This document shows positions 33,629 to 42,512 of a stretch of DNA of 64,000 bases, in pieces. The stretch is from the NCBI GenBank assembly GCA_963738575.1, contig CAVTWY010000002.1:1426001-1490000 (forward strand), given 5' to 3'. Under the pieces are notes generated by a model, which was not told where the DNA came from, searched no databases, and saw nothing but the letters and a program-made list of their open reading frames with translations. The stretch comes from CAVTWY01 sp963738575 (GTDB lineage Bacteria > Pseudomonadota > Gammaproteobacteria > Burkholderiales > Burkholderiaceae_C). The number at the start of each line of letters is the position of its first letter. Position 1 is the stretch's first letter. The position numbers and the translations under genes are program-made.

Positions 33629-35875
33629 ATGCAGCACAACACCCCCAGGTTGACACTTGTCATGACGGTAGGTTCGCATCAACTCACACTGGCCATTGAC
33701 GGCATGACATGCGCGTCGTGCGTGCGGCGCGTGGAACGCGCCCTGACGGCCATCCCCGGCGTCACACAGGCCTCAGTCAATCTGGCAACCAACCAAGCCA
33801 TCGTGGAAACAGCTGGCGACGCAACGGCCCTGGGGCCCATCGCGGCCAACGCCGTCACCCAAGCCGGCTATGCATCGCATGTGGTCCGTGATGGTGACTT
33901 GCAGTCGCTGGGTGCTGCGCCAGACGATGCCGGCTGGCGTGTGGTGGCGGCATGTGCCTTGAGCACACCCCTGGTGGCGCCCATGCTCTTGATGCCGTTT
34001 GGTATCCACTGGATGGTCCCGAGCTGGCTCCAATTTGTTTTGTCGAGCATCGTTTTGTGGGGTTTGGGTGCGCGCTTCTTTGTGGCAGGATTCAAAGCGC
34101 TTCGAAACGGCAGCGCCACGATGGACGTGCTGGTCGCCATGGGCACCGCGGCCGCCTGGGGTCTAAGCCTTTGGTTGTGGCAAACCAACCTTGATGGTGC
34201 TTCGCACAAGCTCTATTTTGAAAGCGCCGCCGTGGTGGTGGCGTTGGTGCTGCTGGGTAAGTGGCTGGAAGCAAGGGCCAAGCGCAGCACGCTGACTGCC
34301 TTGAACGCGCTGCGTCAGCTGCGTCCTGAAACCGTGATGCTCAAACAAGATGGCACGATCCGCAAGGTGCCGCTCGCGCAGGTCCGCGTGGGCGATGTGT
34401 TGGTGGTGGCGCCCGGTGATCGCATCGCAGTGGACGGTACGGTGGTGGCGGGTCGCACGCACGTTGATCAGTCAATGTTCACGGGTGAAAGTGCGCCCGC
34501 CGCCGTCGACGTGGGAGACACCGTGGCTGCAGGCACGCTCAATGCTGAAGGGCAAGTGGACGTGCGCACCACGGCCGTGGGCGGCTTGACGGCCCTCGGG
34601 CGAATCGTCAAGCTGGTCGAGACGGCGCAGGCCAAGAAAGCGCCGATCCAGCAAAAGGTTGACCGCGTGGCAGAGATTTTTGTGCCTGCAGTGATCGCCG
34701 TTGCTTTGATCACCTTGGTGGCTTGGAAGCTGGCGGGCGCTGACACGGCAGCCGCCATTTTGCACGCGGTGTCGGTGCTGGTGATTGCATGCCCCTGCGC
34801 CTTGGGACTGGCCACACCGGCCACCCTGATGGTGGGCACAGGCTTGGCCGCCCAACGAGGCATCTTGGTGCGCGACGCCGCCGCGCTGGAGGCCATGCGC
34901 CATGTCAAGCTGGTTGCTTTCGACAAAACGGGAACGCTCACCGTGGGTCGGCCCAAACTCGTGGCCGTCCGGACGGCGTCGTCGGCCGTCGATGAGGCGG
35001 GACTCGTTCACTCGGCAGCAGCCTTGCAGCAGACAGCTTCGCATCCCCTGGCTTTGGCAGTTAGGGTGGCTGCATCCCAAACCGTTTCGCAGCCACCCAC
35101 CATTGAAGCGATCGACGTCACGGCGGTGCCGGGCCGCGGCGTGGCGGGCATCATCAACGGCGCGAAGTTGCTGCTTGGTAGTGACCGCTGGATGGACGAG
35201 CTCCAAGCCAATCGTGGTGCCCTGGCAAACCAGGCGCAAGCATGGCAAGGCGAAGGCAAGACCATCTCGTGGTTGGCGGTTGAGCACGGCGACAACGTAC
35301 ACATCTTGGGTCTGCTGGCGTTTGGCGACGACGTCAAACCCGAAGCGGCAGCGATGCTTCAGCAGTTAAAAGCGATGGGGGTTCGCAGCGTGTTGATCAG
35401 CGGCGACAACTTGGGGGCCGCGACGACATTGGCGCGCCAAGTTGGCATTGACGACGTTCGCGCACCCGTTCTGCCAGAAGACAAAGCCCGCATGGTGGCT
35501 GCACTGAAGGCCTCGTTGGCGCCAGGCGAAACGATTGCCATGGTGGGTGACGGCATCAACGATGCACCCGCGTTGGCGGCTGCCGACGTTGGCGTCGCGA
35601 TGGGCACGGGTACCGACATTGCGATGGAAACGGCTGGGCTGACGCTGATGCGTGGCGACATCAGCTTGGTGGCGCATGCATTGCACTTGTCGCGGGCCGT
35701 GACGGCCAAAGTCAGGCAGAACTTGTTTTGGGCCTTCGCCTACAACGCCATCAGCATCCCGCTGGCAGCCATGGGTCTTTTGAGCCCCATGGTGGCTGGC
35801 GCCGCCATGGCGCTGTCCAGCGTGAGCGTGGTTGGCAATGCCTTGTTGTTGAAGCGCTGGACGCCACCACGATAG
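33629..35875 (+). CDS. copA: Copper-exporting P1B-type ATPase
   Basis: Pumps Cu(I) out of the cytoplasm with ATP. 748 aa from the ATG at 33629; an ATG at 33662 is an alternative and neither has a clear Shine-Dalgarno. Domains: one HMA domain with GMTCASC (25-31), eight membrane helices, the CPC ion site in IACPCALGLATP (about 388-390), the phosphorylated Asp near 432 in DKTGTLT, the SHPLA nucleotide site and MVGDGINDAP. MVAGAAMALSSVSVVGNALL near the end matches Cu(I) pumps. No CueR-type regulator is adjacent. Confidence 0.95.
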   Translation: MQHNTPRLTLVMTVGSHQLTLAIDGMTCASCVRRVERALTAIPGVTQASVNLATNQAIVETAGDATALGPIAANAVTQAGYASHVVRDGDLQSLGAAPDDAGWRVVAACALSTPLVAPMLLMPFGIHWMVPSWLQFVLSSIVLWGLGARFFVAGFKALRNGSATMDVLVAMGTAAAWGLSLWLWQTNLDGASHKLYFESAAVVVALVLLGKWLEARAKRSTLTALNALRQLRPETVMLKQDGTIRKVPLAQVRVGDVLVVAPGDRIAVDGTVVAGRTHVDQSMFTGESAPAAVDVGDTVAAGTLNAEGQVDVRTTAVGGLTALGRIVKLVETAQAKKAPIQQKVDRVAEIFVPAVIAVALITLVAWKLAGADTAAAILHAVSVLVIACPCALGLATPATLMVGTGLAAQRGILVRDAAALEAMRHVKLVAFDKTGTLTVGRPKLVAVRTASSAVDEAGLVHSAAALQQTASHPLALAVRVAASQTVSQPPTIEAIDVTAVPGRGVAGIINGAKLLLGSDRWMDELQANRGALANQAQAWQGEGKTISWLAVEHGDNVHILGLLAFGDDVKPEAAAMLQQLKAMGVRSVLISGDNLGAATTLARQVGIDDVRAPVLPEDKARMVAALKASLAPGETIAMVGDGINDAPALAAADVGVAMGTGTDIAMETAGLTLMRGDISLVAHALHLSRAVTAKVRQNLFWAFAYNAISIPLAAMGLLSPMVAGAAMALSSVSVVGNALLLKRWTPPR

Positions 35876-35957
35876 GCCCACCCACCAAAAATGCCTGTGG
35901 GTGCGAAGGCTGCACAGGCTTTGCCACAAGGATGCCGCTCTAGGCGGCAATCACAAC

Positions 35958-36644
35958 CTACTTGGTTGCTGCCGTGCGCGAAATGAACTTCGGTTGGGGC
36001 ACCACAGCCATTTCGCTGGGCAGCGAACCGATGTAAGCGGCCATCGCCTTCAGTTCGGGCAGGGAATACGGCTTGGCTTGACCGCTCATGATCGCGTGGG
36101 CACGGCCTGTGACGGCACCGCTGCCAGCGCGGTAACCCTTCAGCGCCTGGTAAAGGTAATCAGGATGTTGCCCCGCGAGCTTGGGGTACGACGGATCGAT
36201 CGACTTGCTGAAGTTGACCCCATGGCAAGAGGCGCATGCCCCTTTGGCCAACAGCTTGCCAACGCTTTCCGAGGCTGCAACAACGGCTTCAGGGGCCCGC
36301 GCGGCACCTTTGTTCTGCGCTTCGTAAAAGGCGGCCAGATCGGCCATGTCGGTCTCGTTGAGCGAGCCAGCAATGCCCCGCATCGATGGATGCCGACGCT
36401 CCCCTTTTTGATAGTTGGTGAGCGACGACACGATGTACTTGGCGTTTTGCCCCGCAATCATGGGGACGCGATACACCTCAGGAAAGGTTGCCTGGTAGCC
36501 GACTATGCCGTGGCAGCCAATGCACATGGCGGCTTTGCGCTCACCGGCAGCCGGATCACCCGCCTTGACCTCTTGCGCGAAAGCCGTGGGGCCAGCCAAC
36601 ACGGCAGCCGTCATCAAAAAAATGTTTGCAATCGCCTTCTTCAT
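35958..36644 (-). CDS. Periplasmic dihaem cytochrome c (c4-like)
   Basis: Electron carrier with two c-type haems. 228 aa from the ATG at 36644, giving a normal signal peptide ending PTAFAQ; an ATG at 36677 is an unlikely start. Haem motifs CIGCH and CASCH, each followed by a Met-containing segment that can supply the axial ligand (PSMRGIAGSL and HAIMSGQAKPYS). Two-domain layout as in cytochrome c4. Convergent with copA. The electron partner is not evident. Confidence 0.9.
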   Translation of the reverse strand: MKKAIANIFLMTAAVLAGPTAFAQEVKAGDPAAGERKAAMCIGCHGIVGYQATFPEVYRVPMIAGQNAKYIVSSLTNYQKGERRHPSMRGIAGSLNETDMADLAAFYEAQNKGAARAPEAVVAASESVGKLLAKGACASCHGVNFSKSIDPSYPKLAGQHPDYLYQALKGYRAGSGAVTGRAHAIMSGQAKPYSLPELKAMAAYIGSLPSEMAVVPQPKFISRTAATK

Positions 36645-36665
36645 GGTGCGTACGGTCAAGCGTTC

Positions 36666-36685
36666 ATGGGTAATCACCCATTATA
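36666..36685 (-). promoter_or_regulatory. Promoter of the dihaem cytochrome gene with overlapping palindrome
   Basis: Read on the reverse strand, a consensus TATAAT (36680-36685) lies 36 bases before the ATG at 36644, with a poor -35 (CGCACC) 17 bp further up. A perfect inverted repeat ATGGGT-AATC-ACCCAT (36666-36681) covers the start-site region and overlaps the -10, a place typical for a repressor. Confidence 0.5.
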
Positions 36686-36773
36686 GCGGCGACACCCCGC
36701 GCGGTGCGCCGTGGCACCCGTCCTCCTATACTGCAGGGGCAGCAACTTGTTGCGAAACCCACCCACTTGACCC

Positions 36774-37616
36774 ATGAAATTCACAGGCTCCAAGCAGTAC
36801 GTTGCCACCGATGACTTGATGCTGGCAGTCAACGCGTCCATCGCATTGCAGCGGCCGTTGTTGATCAAAGGTGAACCCGGCACCGGCAAGACGATGCTGG
36901 CCGAAGAGGTCGCCACCGCGCTGGGGCTTCCCCTGCTGCAATGGCACATCAAAAGCACGACCAAGGCCCAACAAGGGCTCTACGAGTACGACGCTGTCAG
37001 CCGCTTGCGCGACAGTCAATTGGGCGACGCGCGCGTCAAAGACATCCACAACTACATTGTTAAAGGTGTACTGTGGCAAGCCTTCACCACCGAACAACCG
37101 GTGGCCTTGTTGATTGACGAGATTGACAAAGCCGACATCGAGTTTCCCAATGACTTGCTGCGCGAACTCGACCGCATGGAGTTTCATGTGTACGAGACCC
37201 GCGAGTTGGTGCGCGCCAAGCATCGCCCTGTGGTTTTCATCACGTCCAACAACGAAAAAGAGTTGCCCGACGCCTTTTTGCGCCGCTGCTTTTTCCACTA
37301 CATCAAGTTCCCTGACACGCAGACGATGCAACAGATTGTTGACGTGCACTTTCCGGGCCTGAAAAAAGACTTGCTGGCTGCGGCCCTTAAAAACTTTTAC
37401 GACGTTCGTGGGTTGCCAGGGCTGAAAAAAAAGCCCAGCACGAGCGAGTTGCTGGATTGGATCAAACTGTTGGTGGTCGAAGACATTCCGCTGGAGGCAC
37501 TGCGCAGCCGCGACGACAACGTCAGCGTGCCACCCTTGGTGGGCGCCCTGCTCAAAAACGAGCAAGACGTGTCGCTGTTTGAAAAGTTGGTGTTCATGCA
37601 GCGCAACCACCGCTAA
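36774..37616 (+). CDS. MoxR-family AAA+ ATPase
   Basis: 280 aa ATPase of the MoxR group, thought to help assemble or insert cofactors into protein complexes together with a VWA-domain partner. Walker A GEPGTGKT near 34-41, Walker B LLIDEIDKAD, sensor region FITSNNEKELPDAFLRRCFFHYI with the arginine finger. The likely partner is the VWA gene at 41296, separated by three unrelated genes on the same strand. The next gene starts two bases after its stop. Confidence 0.92.
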   Translation: MKFTGSKQYVATDDLMLAVNASIALQRPLLIKGEPGTGKTMLAEEVATALGLPLLQWHIKSTTKAQQGLYEYDAVSRLRDSQLGDARVKDIHNYIVKGVLWQAFTTEQPVALLIDEIDKADIEFPNDLLRELDRMEFHVYETRELVRAKHRPVVFITSNNEKELPDAFLRRCFFHYIKFPDTQTMQQIVDVHFPGLKKDLLAAALKNFYDVRGLPGLKKKPSTSELLDWIKLLVVEDIPLEALRSRDDNVSVPPLVGALLKNEQDVSLFEKLVFMQRNHR

Positions 37617-37618
37617 CC

Positions 37619-38212
37619 ATGCGGCGACCCGAGCCCATCACGCTCACGCGTGAAAGCGTTCAACTGGAGCCGATGGCACCGGGCCATGCGGCCGACTTGG
37701 CCAGGGCGGCGCAGGACGGCGAGCTTTGGAAGCTGCGCGTGACGTCGGTGCCCTTCCCCGGCGATGAAGCCAAGTACATCGCTACGGCTCTGCAAGGCCA
37801 ATCCGATGGGCACATGCTTCCCTTCGTGGTGCGTGACTTGCGCAGTGGCCAAATCATGGGCAGCACGCGCTACCACGACATCGTCATCGCCGTCGAGCGG
37901 GTGGAGATTGGCTACACCTGGTACGCGCGCCAAGCCCAGCGTAGCCACGTCAACACCAGCTGCAAACTGCTGTTGATGTCGCACGCATTTGATTCCCTAG
38001 GCGCGAAGCTGGTGGGCTGGCGAACCGACATCCTGAACCTCGCCAGCCAAGCCGCCATCGAACGTCTGGGCGCCCGCAAAGACGGCGTGATCCGTCACCA
38101 TGCGTTGCGGCCTGATGGCAGCGTGCGCGACACCGTGATGTACAGCGTGACGATTGACGAGTGGCCCGCCGTGTGTGAAGCGCTTGAACGTCGACTGGCG
38201 CGCCCTCGTTAG
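37619..38212 (+). CDS. GNAT-family N-acetyltransferase (RimJ/RimL-like)
   Basis: Transfers an acetyl group from acetyl-CoA to an amine, perhaps a protein N-terminus. 197 aa. RimJ/RimL layout: ITLTRESVQLEPM at the start, then GSTRYHDI, the VEIGYTWYARQAQRSHVNTSCKLLLMSHAFD acetyl-CoA-binding helix region and the IERLGARKDGVIRHH segment. Starts two bases after the MoxR stop, so it is co-transcribed. Substrate unknown. Confidence 0.88.
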   Translation: MRRPEPITLTRESVQLEPMAPGHAADLARAAQDGELWKLRVTSVPFPGDEAKYIATALQGQSDGHMLPFVVRDLRSGQIMGSTRYHDIVIAVERVEIGYTWYARQAQRSHVNTSCKLLLMSHAFDSLGAKLVGWRTDILNLASQAAIERLGARKDGVIRHHALRPDGSVRDTVMYSVTIDEWPAVCEALERRLARPR

Positions 38213-38263
38213 TCAATCCCCCAAGCGGCATGCCCAGCCGGGCGCAACCACAACCCAAGTCCC

Positions 38264-40339
38264 ATGCCCAAAACCAACTTGATCAACGTTGACCATCTGT
38301 GGGCGCTGGCCCGCATCGGAACGCCGAGCCTCGCACCCGACGGCGCCTCGGTGGTAGCGTCGGTGTCAATGCCGTCCATGGCCGACAACAAGACCACCAG
38401 CGCGCTGTGGTTGATGTCAACGCGTGGCGCAGCGCCCAAGCGATTGACTCACAGCGGCGACCGTGACGCCAACCCGGTTTATTCGCACCAGGGTGATGCC
38501 ATCGCCTTCACCGCCAAACGGGAGCAATCGGGTGTTAAAGACGACACCAGCCAGCTCTACGTGATGGCCACTGACGGCGGCGAGGCGCGGCGTGTTGGCA
38601 CGGTGGCCACCGGCGTTGAAGGGTTTCGTTGGTTCCCCAACGGCAAACAAATCGCCTTCGTGTCTTGGGTCTGGCCTGACGAGCGAGGCAGCCCTGCCCA
38701 AGCCAAGCGCCACAAAGCTTTCAAGGATCGCAAAGAAACCGGCTACGCCACCAGCGAGTTGGTGTACCGCTACTGGGACCACAACCTGCCCATGCAACGC
38801 GTGGCACACCTGCACGTGATGGACGTCAAAAGCGGAAAGTCCCGCGACGTTTTTGAGGGCACCCCCTTTGAGTTAACACGGGCCGAACCCGACGCCCAGT
38901 GTTTTGACGTGTCGCCCGATGGCCTGCGCATGGTGTTTGCTTTTGACCCCGCGGCTGAAAAGCGACTGGACAACTGTTTTGCCTTGGGCGAAATCGAGTT
39001 GGCCAATGGTCGCATCCGCACCCTGGCCACGGACAGCGCGTGGGACTTCACCCAGCCTTGCTACAGCCCCGACGGCCTGACGGTTGCTTTCATTGCAAGC
39101 CATCAAGGCCTGAAGCACACCATGCCGGGGCAGTTGGCAACGGTTGATTGCAAGTCGGGGGTATGGGCCGTTCAGAGTGCCGCATGGGACCTCACCGTTG
39201 AAGGGCCACTGCGGTGGGCCCACGACGCGCGGTCGGTGCTGCTGTTGGCCGAGCAAGAGGGTCGCCGTCATCTTTGGCGTTTTGACCTGGAAGCCCGACG
39301 CTCGGACATCGTGGTGAGTGGCGCCTGGGTCGAAGGCTACGACGCACAGGGCAGCACCGTGGTATCCGTGACCAACGCCGCAACGCACCCGGGGCGCCTG
39401 CAAGCCCACCTGCCGGGAAAGCCCCCCAAACGCATCGAACGCTTCAACGATGCACTTCTGACATCCGTGACCATGGGCCGCGTGGAGGAGCGATGGATCC
39501 AAGGGGCACGTGGTGACCGTGTGCAAGTTTGGTTAACCTACCCAAGCAACTTCCATGACAAACCCGAGGCTGGCAAGAAGGCCAAGCGTTGGCCGTTGAT
39601 GCACGTGATTCACGGCGGGCCGCACACCACATTTGGAGATGCCTGGCACTACCGTTGGAACACCCAAGTGTTTGCCGCGCAAGGCTACGTGGTGGCGGCC
39701 GTCAACTACCACGGATCCACCAGCTTTGGCCACGCTTTCACCGACTCGATCACGCACCGCTGGGGTGCACTCGAACTGCAAGACATCGAGTCGGCCACCG
39801 ACGCCTTGCTGCAAGAACCCTGGATCGACCCCAAGCGGGTGTACGTGACGGGCGGCAGCTACGGTGGCTACATGGCAGCCTGGATGAACGGCCACGTCGC
39901 CCCGGGCCGTTACGCGGCCTACGTTTGCCACGCCGGCTGCTACGACTGGCAAGCCATGATGGCCGACGATGCTTTTACTTGGTTCCACAAAGAACTCGGT
40001 GCATGGCATTGGGACAACCCCAAAAAGGTGGCCAGTCAAAGCCCCGTCACGTTCGCTGGCAACATGCAAACCCCAACGCTGGTGATTCACGGCGCACTGG
40101 ACTACCGCGTACCCGACGCGCAAGGCTTGGCGTACTACAACACGCTCAAGGCACGCGGTGTGGATGCGCGGCTGCTGTGGTTCCCCGATGAAAACCACTG
40201 GATCTTGAAGCCACGCAACAGCAAACAGTGGTACGGTGAATTTTTTGACTGGCTGGCGCAACACGGTGGCCGCACCCAACCAGCCGCCGCTGCAACCGGG
40301 GCGGCAAAAGCGACCGGGCGCAAGACCTCCAGAACGTGA
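38264..40339 (+). CDS. S9-family prolyl oligopeptidase-like serine peptidase
   Basis: 691 aa. The N-terminal beta-propeller domain (about 1-430) has WD40-like PD40 repeats such as SHSGDRDANPVYS and FTQPCYSPDGLTVAFI. The C-terminal alpha/beta hydrolase has the triad Ser532 in GGSYGGYM, Asp613 in HGALDYRVP and His645 in DENHWI, and the HGGPHTTFG oxyanion segment. No signal peptide, so it is cytoplasmic; it resembles acylaminoacyl/dipeptidyl peptidases and should cut short peptides. Its stop codon overlaps the next gene's GTG. Confidence 0.93.
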   Translation: MPKTNLINVDHLWALARIGTPSLAPDGASVVASVSMPSMADNKTTSALWLMSTRGAAPKRLTHSGDRDANPVYSHQGDAIAFTAKREQSGVKDDTSQLYVMATDGGEARRVGTVATGVEGFRWFPNGKQIAFVSWVWPDERGSPAQAKRHKAFKDRKETGYATSELVYRYWDHNLPMQRVAHLHVMDVKSGKSRDVFEGTPFELTRAEPDAQCFDVSPDGLRMVFAFDPAAEKRLDNCFALGEIELANGRIRTLATDSAWDFTQPCYSPDGLTVAFIASHQGLKHTMPGQLATVDCKSGVWAVQSAAWDLTVEGPLRWAHDARSVLLLAEQEGRRHLWRFDLEARRSDIVVSGAWVEGYDAQGSTVVSVTNAATHPGRLQAHLPGKPPKRIERFNDALLTSVTMGRVEERWIQGARGDRVQVWLTYPSNFHDKPEAGKKAKRWPLMHVIHGGPHTTFGDAWHYRWNTQVFAAQGYVVAAVNYHGSTSFGHAFTDSITHRWGALELQDIESATDALLQEPWIDPKRVYVTGGSYGGYMAAWMNGHVAPGRYAAYVCHAGCYDWQAMMADDAFTWFHKELGAWHWDNPKKVASQSPVTFAGNMQTPTLVIHGALDYRVPDAQGLAYYNTLKARGVDARLLWFPDENHWILKPRNSKQWYGEFFDWLAQHGGRTQPAAAATGAAKATGRKTSRT

Positions 40340-41286
40340 CACACACAAGCAGCGGTCGATTGCCGTGGAAGCACGCCATGCTGGCTTTGGCCGTGGTGGC
40401 CGTCTGGGGCACCAACTTTGTCGTGATTCGCTGGGCCTTGGAGGCTTTCACGCCGCTGTGGCTCGCCACCCTTCGCTTCACGTTGGCGCTTTTGCCTGCA
40501 CTTTTGGTGTTGGCCGGTTGGCGCTACTTGAAGGCAAATGTGCACGCCGCCAAACCTCGGGTGCCTTGGCGCGATTTGTTGGCCTATGGCGTGCTGGTGG
40601 GTGCTGGGCAATTTGGCCTGCTGTACACGGCCATGAATGGTCACATCGCACCAGGCTTGGCGTCGCTCGTGATTCAAACCCAAGTGTTTTTCACCATCGG
40701 GCTGTCGATGGCCACCCGTGGCGAGCGGCTCAAACCCTTTCAAGTGTTGGCTTTGCTGTTGGCGACGGCCGGGCTGGTGTTGGTGGGCACGCATACCGAT
40801 GGTCAGACCACGCCCCAGGGGTTGCACATGGTGTTGATCGCCGCTGCCTGCTGGGCGGCAGGAAACATCGTGGCACGCCGCGCGCAGGGCACGTCGTCGT
40901 TGGCCTATGTCGTCTGGTCCAGCTTTGGTGCAGTGCCCCCCTTGGCAATTCTGGCGTGGTTGCTGGAGGGTCCGCAGGCACTGACACAGGCACTGCGCCA
41001 TGCCGATGGGCTGGCCTGGGCCGCCATGCTGTGGCAGACGGTGGGCAACACATTGTTTGGCTACGGTGCTTGGGGATGGCTGTTGCAGCGCCACGAGGCG
41101 GCCACCGTGGTGCCCTGGGCCCTGCTGGTGCCAGTGTTTGGCATGGCAAGTGCCGTTGTGTTGTTGCATGAGCCCATGCCATGGTGGAAGCTGGCCGCTG
41201 CTGCGATGGTGATCGGCGGCTTGGCGCTCAACCTACTTTGGCCTTTGATTCGCACCCGCATGGCACCTTGGCCCAAGGTCGGGTAA
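40336..41286 (+). CDS. EamA/DMT-family permease
   Basis: 316 aa, ten hydrophobic helices in two EamA repeats (AVWGTNFVVIRWALEAFTP and LIAAACWAAGNIVARRA). Starts at a GTG that overlaps the peptidase stop (GTGA). ExxP motif LLHEPMP is typical of the RhaT/EamA group. Likely exports amino acids or related metabolites; coupling to a peptidase would fit removal of excess amino acids, but that is inference. Confidence 0.87.
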   Translation: MTHTSSGRLPWKHAMLALAVVAVWGTNFVVIRWALEAFTPLWLATLRFTLALLPALLVLAGWRYLKANVHAAKPRVPWRDLLAYGVLVGAGQFGLLYTAMNGHIAPGLASLVIQTQVFFTIGLSMATRGERLKPFQVLALLLATAGLVLVGTHTDGQTTPQGLHMVLIAAACWAAGNIVARRAQGTSSLAYVVWSSFGAVPPLAILAWLLEGPQALTQALRHADGLAWAAMLWQTVGNTLFGYGAWGWLLQRHEAATVVPWALLVPVFGMASAVVLLHEPMPWWKLAAAAMVIGGLALNLLWPLIRTRMAPWPKVG

Positions 41287-41295
41287 ATTCACACC

Positions 41296-42477
41296 ATGCT
41301 TAACGATTTCTTCTACACCCTGCGCGCCGCCAAATTGCCGGTGTCAGTGAAGGAATACCTGACCCTGCTTGAAGCCTTGAAGCTGGGGGTGATTGACGAC
41401 GAAGACGGCCCCTCGATCGACAAGTTCTACGTGCTGGCGCGCGCTGCGCTGGTCAAAGACGAAGCCCTCTACGACCGCTACGACCGCGCTTTTGCCGCGT
41501 ACTTCAAGGGCGTTGAAAAGCTTGCTGACCTGACCCAAGAGGTGCCCCTCGACTGGCTCAAGCAAATGATGGAACGTGAGTTCACCGCCGAAGAAAAGGC
41601 CGCGATCGAAAAGATGGGGTGGGACGAGCTCATGGAGACGCTGAAGAAGCGCTTTGAAGAGCAGAAAGAGCGCCACGAAGGCGGCAACAAATGGATCGGC
41701 ACGGGCGGCACCTCGCCCTTCGGCAACGGTGGCTACAACCCCCAAGGCGTGCGCATCGGCGGCAAGGGCGGTGGCAAATCGGCGGTCAAGGTCTGGGAGC
41801 AACGCGGCTACCGCGACTATGACGACAGCGTGGAGTTAGGCACACGCAACATCAAAGTGGCCTTGCGGCGTTTGCGCCGATTTGCAAGAGAAGGTTCTGA
41901 CATGGAACTTGCGCTCGACGACACGATCCATGCCACAGCGGCCAACGCGGGCATGCTCGACATTCGCATGGTGCCCGAACGGCACAACAAGGTGAAAGTG
42001 TTGTTGCTGATGGATGTGGGCGGCACGATGGATGAGCATGTGCACCGCGTCGAAGAGCTCTTCTCGGCCTCCAAGAGTGAATTCAAGCATTTGGAATTTT
42101 TCTACTTTCACAATTGTGTCTACGACTTTCTTTGGAAGAACAACCACCGCCGCTACGCCGAAAAGTTCCCCACCTGGGACGTGATTCGAAAGTTCAACAA
42201 AGACTACAAACTCATCTTCATCGGCGACGCGACGATGAGCCCCTATGAAATCGTCCAACCCGGTGGCAGTGTTGAATACAACAACGAAGAGCCTGGCGCT
42301 GAGTGGCTGCAACGCCTGACAAACGCTTTTCCCAAGTACGCATGGATCAACCCCGAGCCGCAAGGTGTCTGGCAGTACCGCCAAAGCATTGCGATCATTC
42401 AGCAAATGATGCAGCAGCGCATGTTCCCGCTCACGGTCGCTGGGCTCGAAGGTGCGATGCGTTTGCTAAGCAAGTGA
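41296..42477 (+). CDS. VWA-domain protein (CoxE-like), partner of MoxR
   Basis: 393 aa. N-terminal helical region with LRAAKLPVSVKEYLTLLEAL, a Gly-rich middle (about 130-165), and a C-terminal von Willebrand A domain. The metal-ion site is DVGGTMDEH near residue 240, so the usual DxSxS is DxGxT. It is followed by FFYFHNCVYDFLW and FIGDATMSPYE. MoxR ATPases and CoxE-type VWA proteins work in pairs to mature other proteins. Here the MoxR gene is 3.7 kb upstream on the same strand. Confidence 0.9.
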   Translation: MLNDFFYTLRAAKLPVSVKEYLTLLEALKLGVIDDEDGPSIDKFYVLARAALVKDEALYDRYDRAFAAYFKGVEKLADLTQEVPLDWLKQMMEREFTAEEKAAIEKMGWDELMETLKKRFEEQKERHEGGNKWIGTGGTSPFGNGGYNPQGVRIGGKGGGKSAVKVWEQRGYRDYDDSVELGTRNIKVALRRLRRFAREGSDMELALDDTIHATAANAGMLDIRMVPERHNKVKVLLLMDVGGTMDEHVHRVEELFSASKSEFKHLEFFYFHNCVYDFLWKNNHRRYAEKFPTWDVIRKFNKDYKLIFIGDATMSPYEIVQPGGSVEYNNEEPGAEWLQRLTNAFPKYAWINPEPQGVWQYRQSIAIIQQMMQQRMFPLTVAGLEGAMRLLSK

Positions 42478-42512
42478 CCGCGCCCTGCACGCGGCGGTTG
42501 CCGCGCACGGGC

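Noticed and set aside
33600..33670. TTGACA-like and dyad-like sequences as a CueR copper operator
   Set aside because: TTGACA at about 33650 lies past the first start codon, and no CueR-type dyad with the right spacer is present.
35880..35920. CACCCAC/GTGGGTG hairpin between copA and the cytochrome gene
   Set aside because: Seven pairs but an 11-base loop and no T-run on either side.
36726..37610. 294-codon reverse frame over the MoxR gene
   Set aside because: MoxR motifs on the forward strand are complete; the reverse translation is Gln/His-rich noise.
40135..41169. 344-codon reverse frame over the DMT permease gene
   Set aside because: Contains many Cys/His/Gln residues and no fold; the forward permease has a coupled GTG start.
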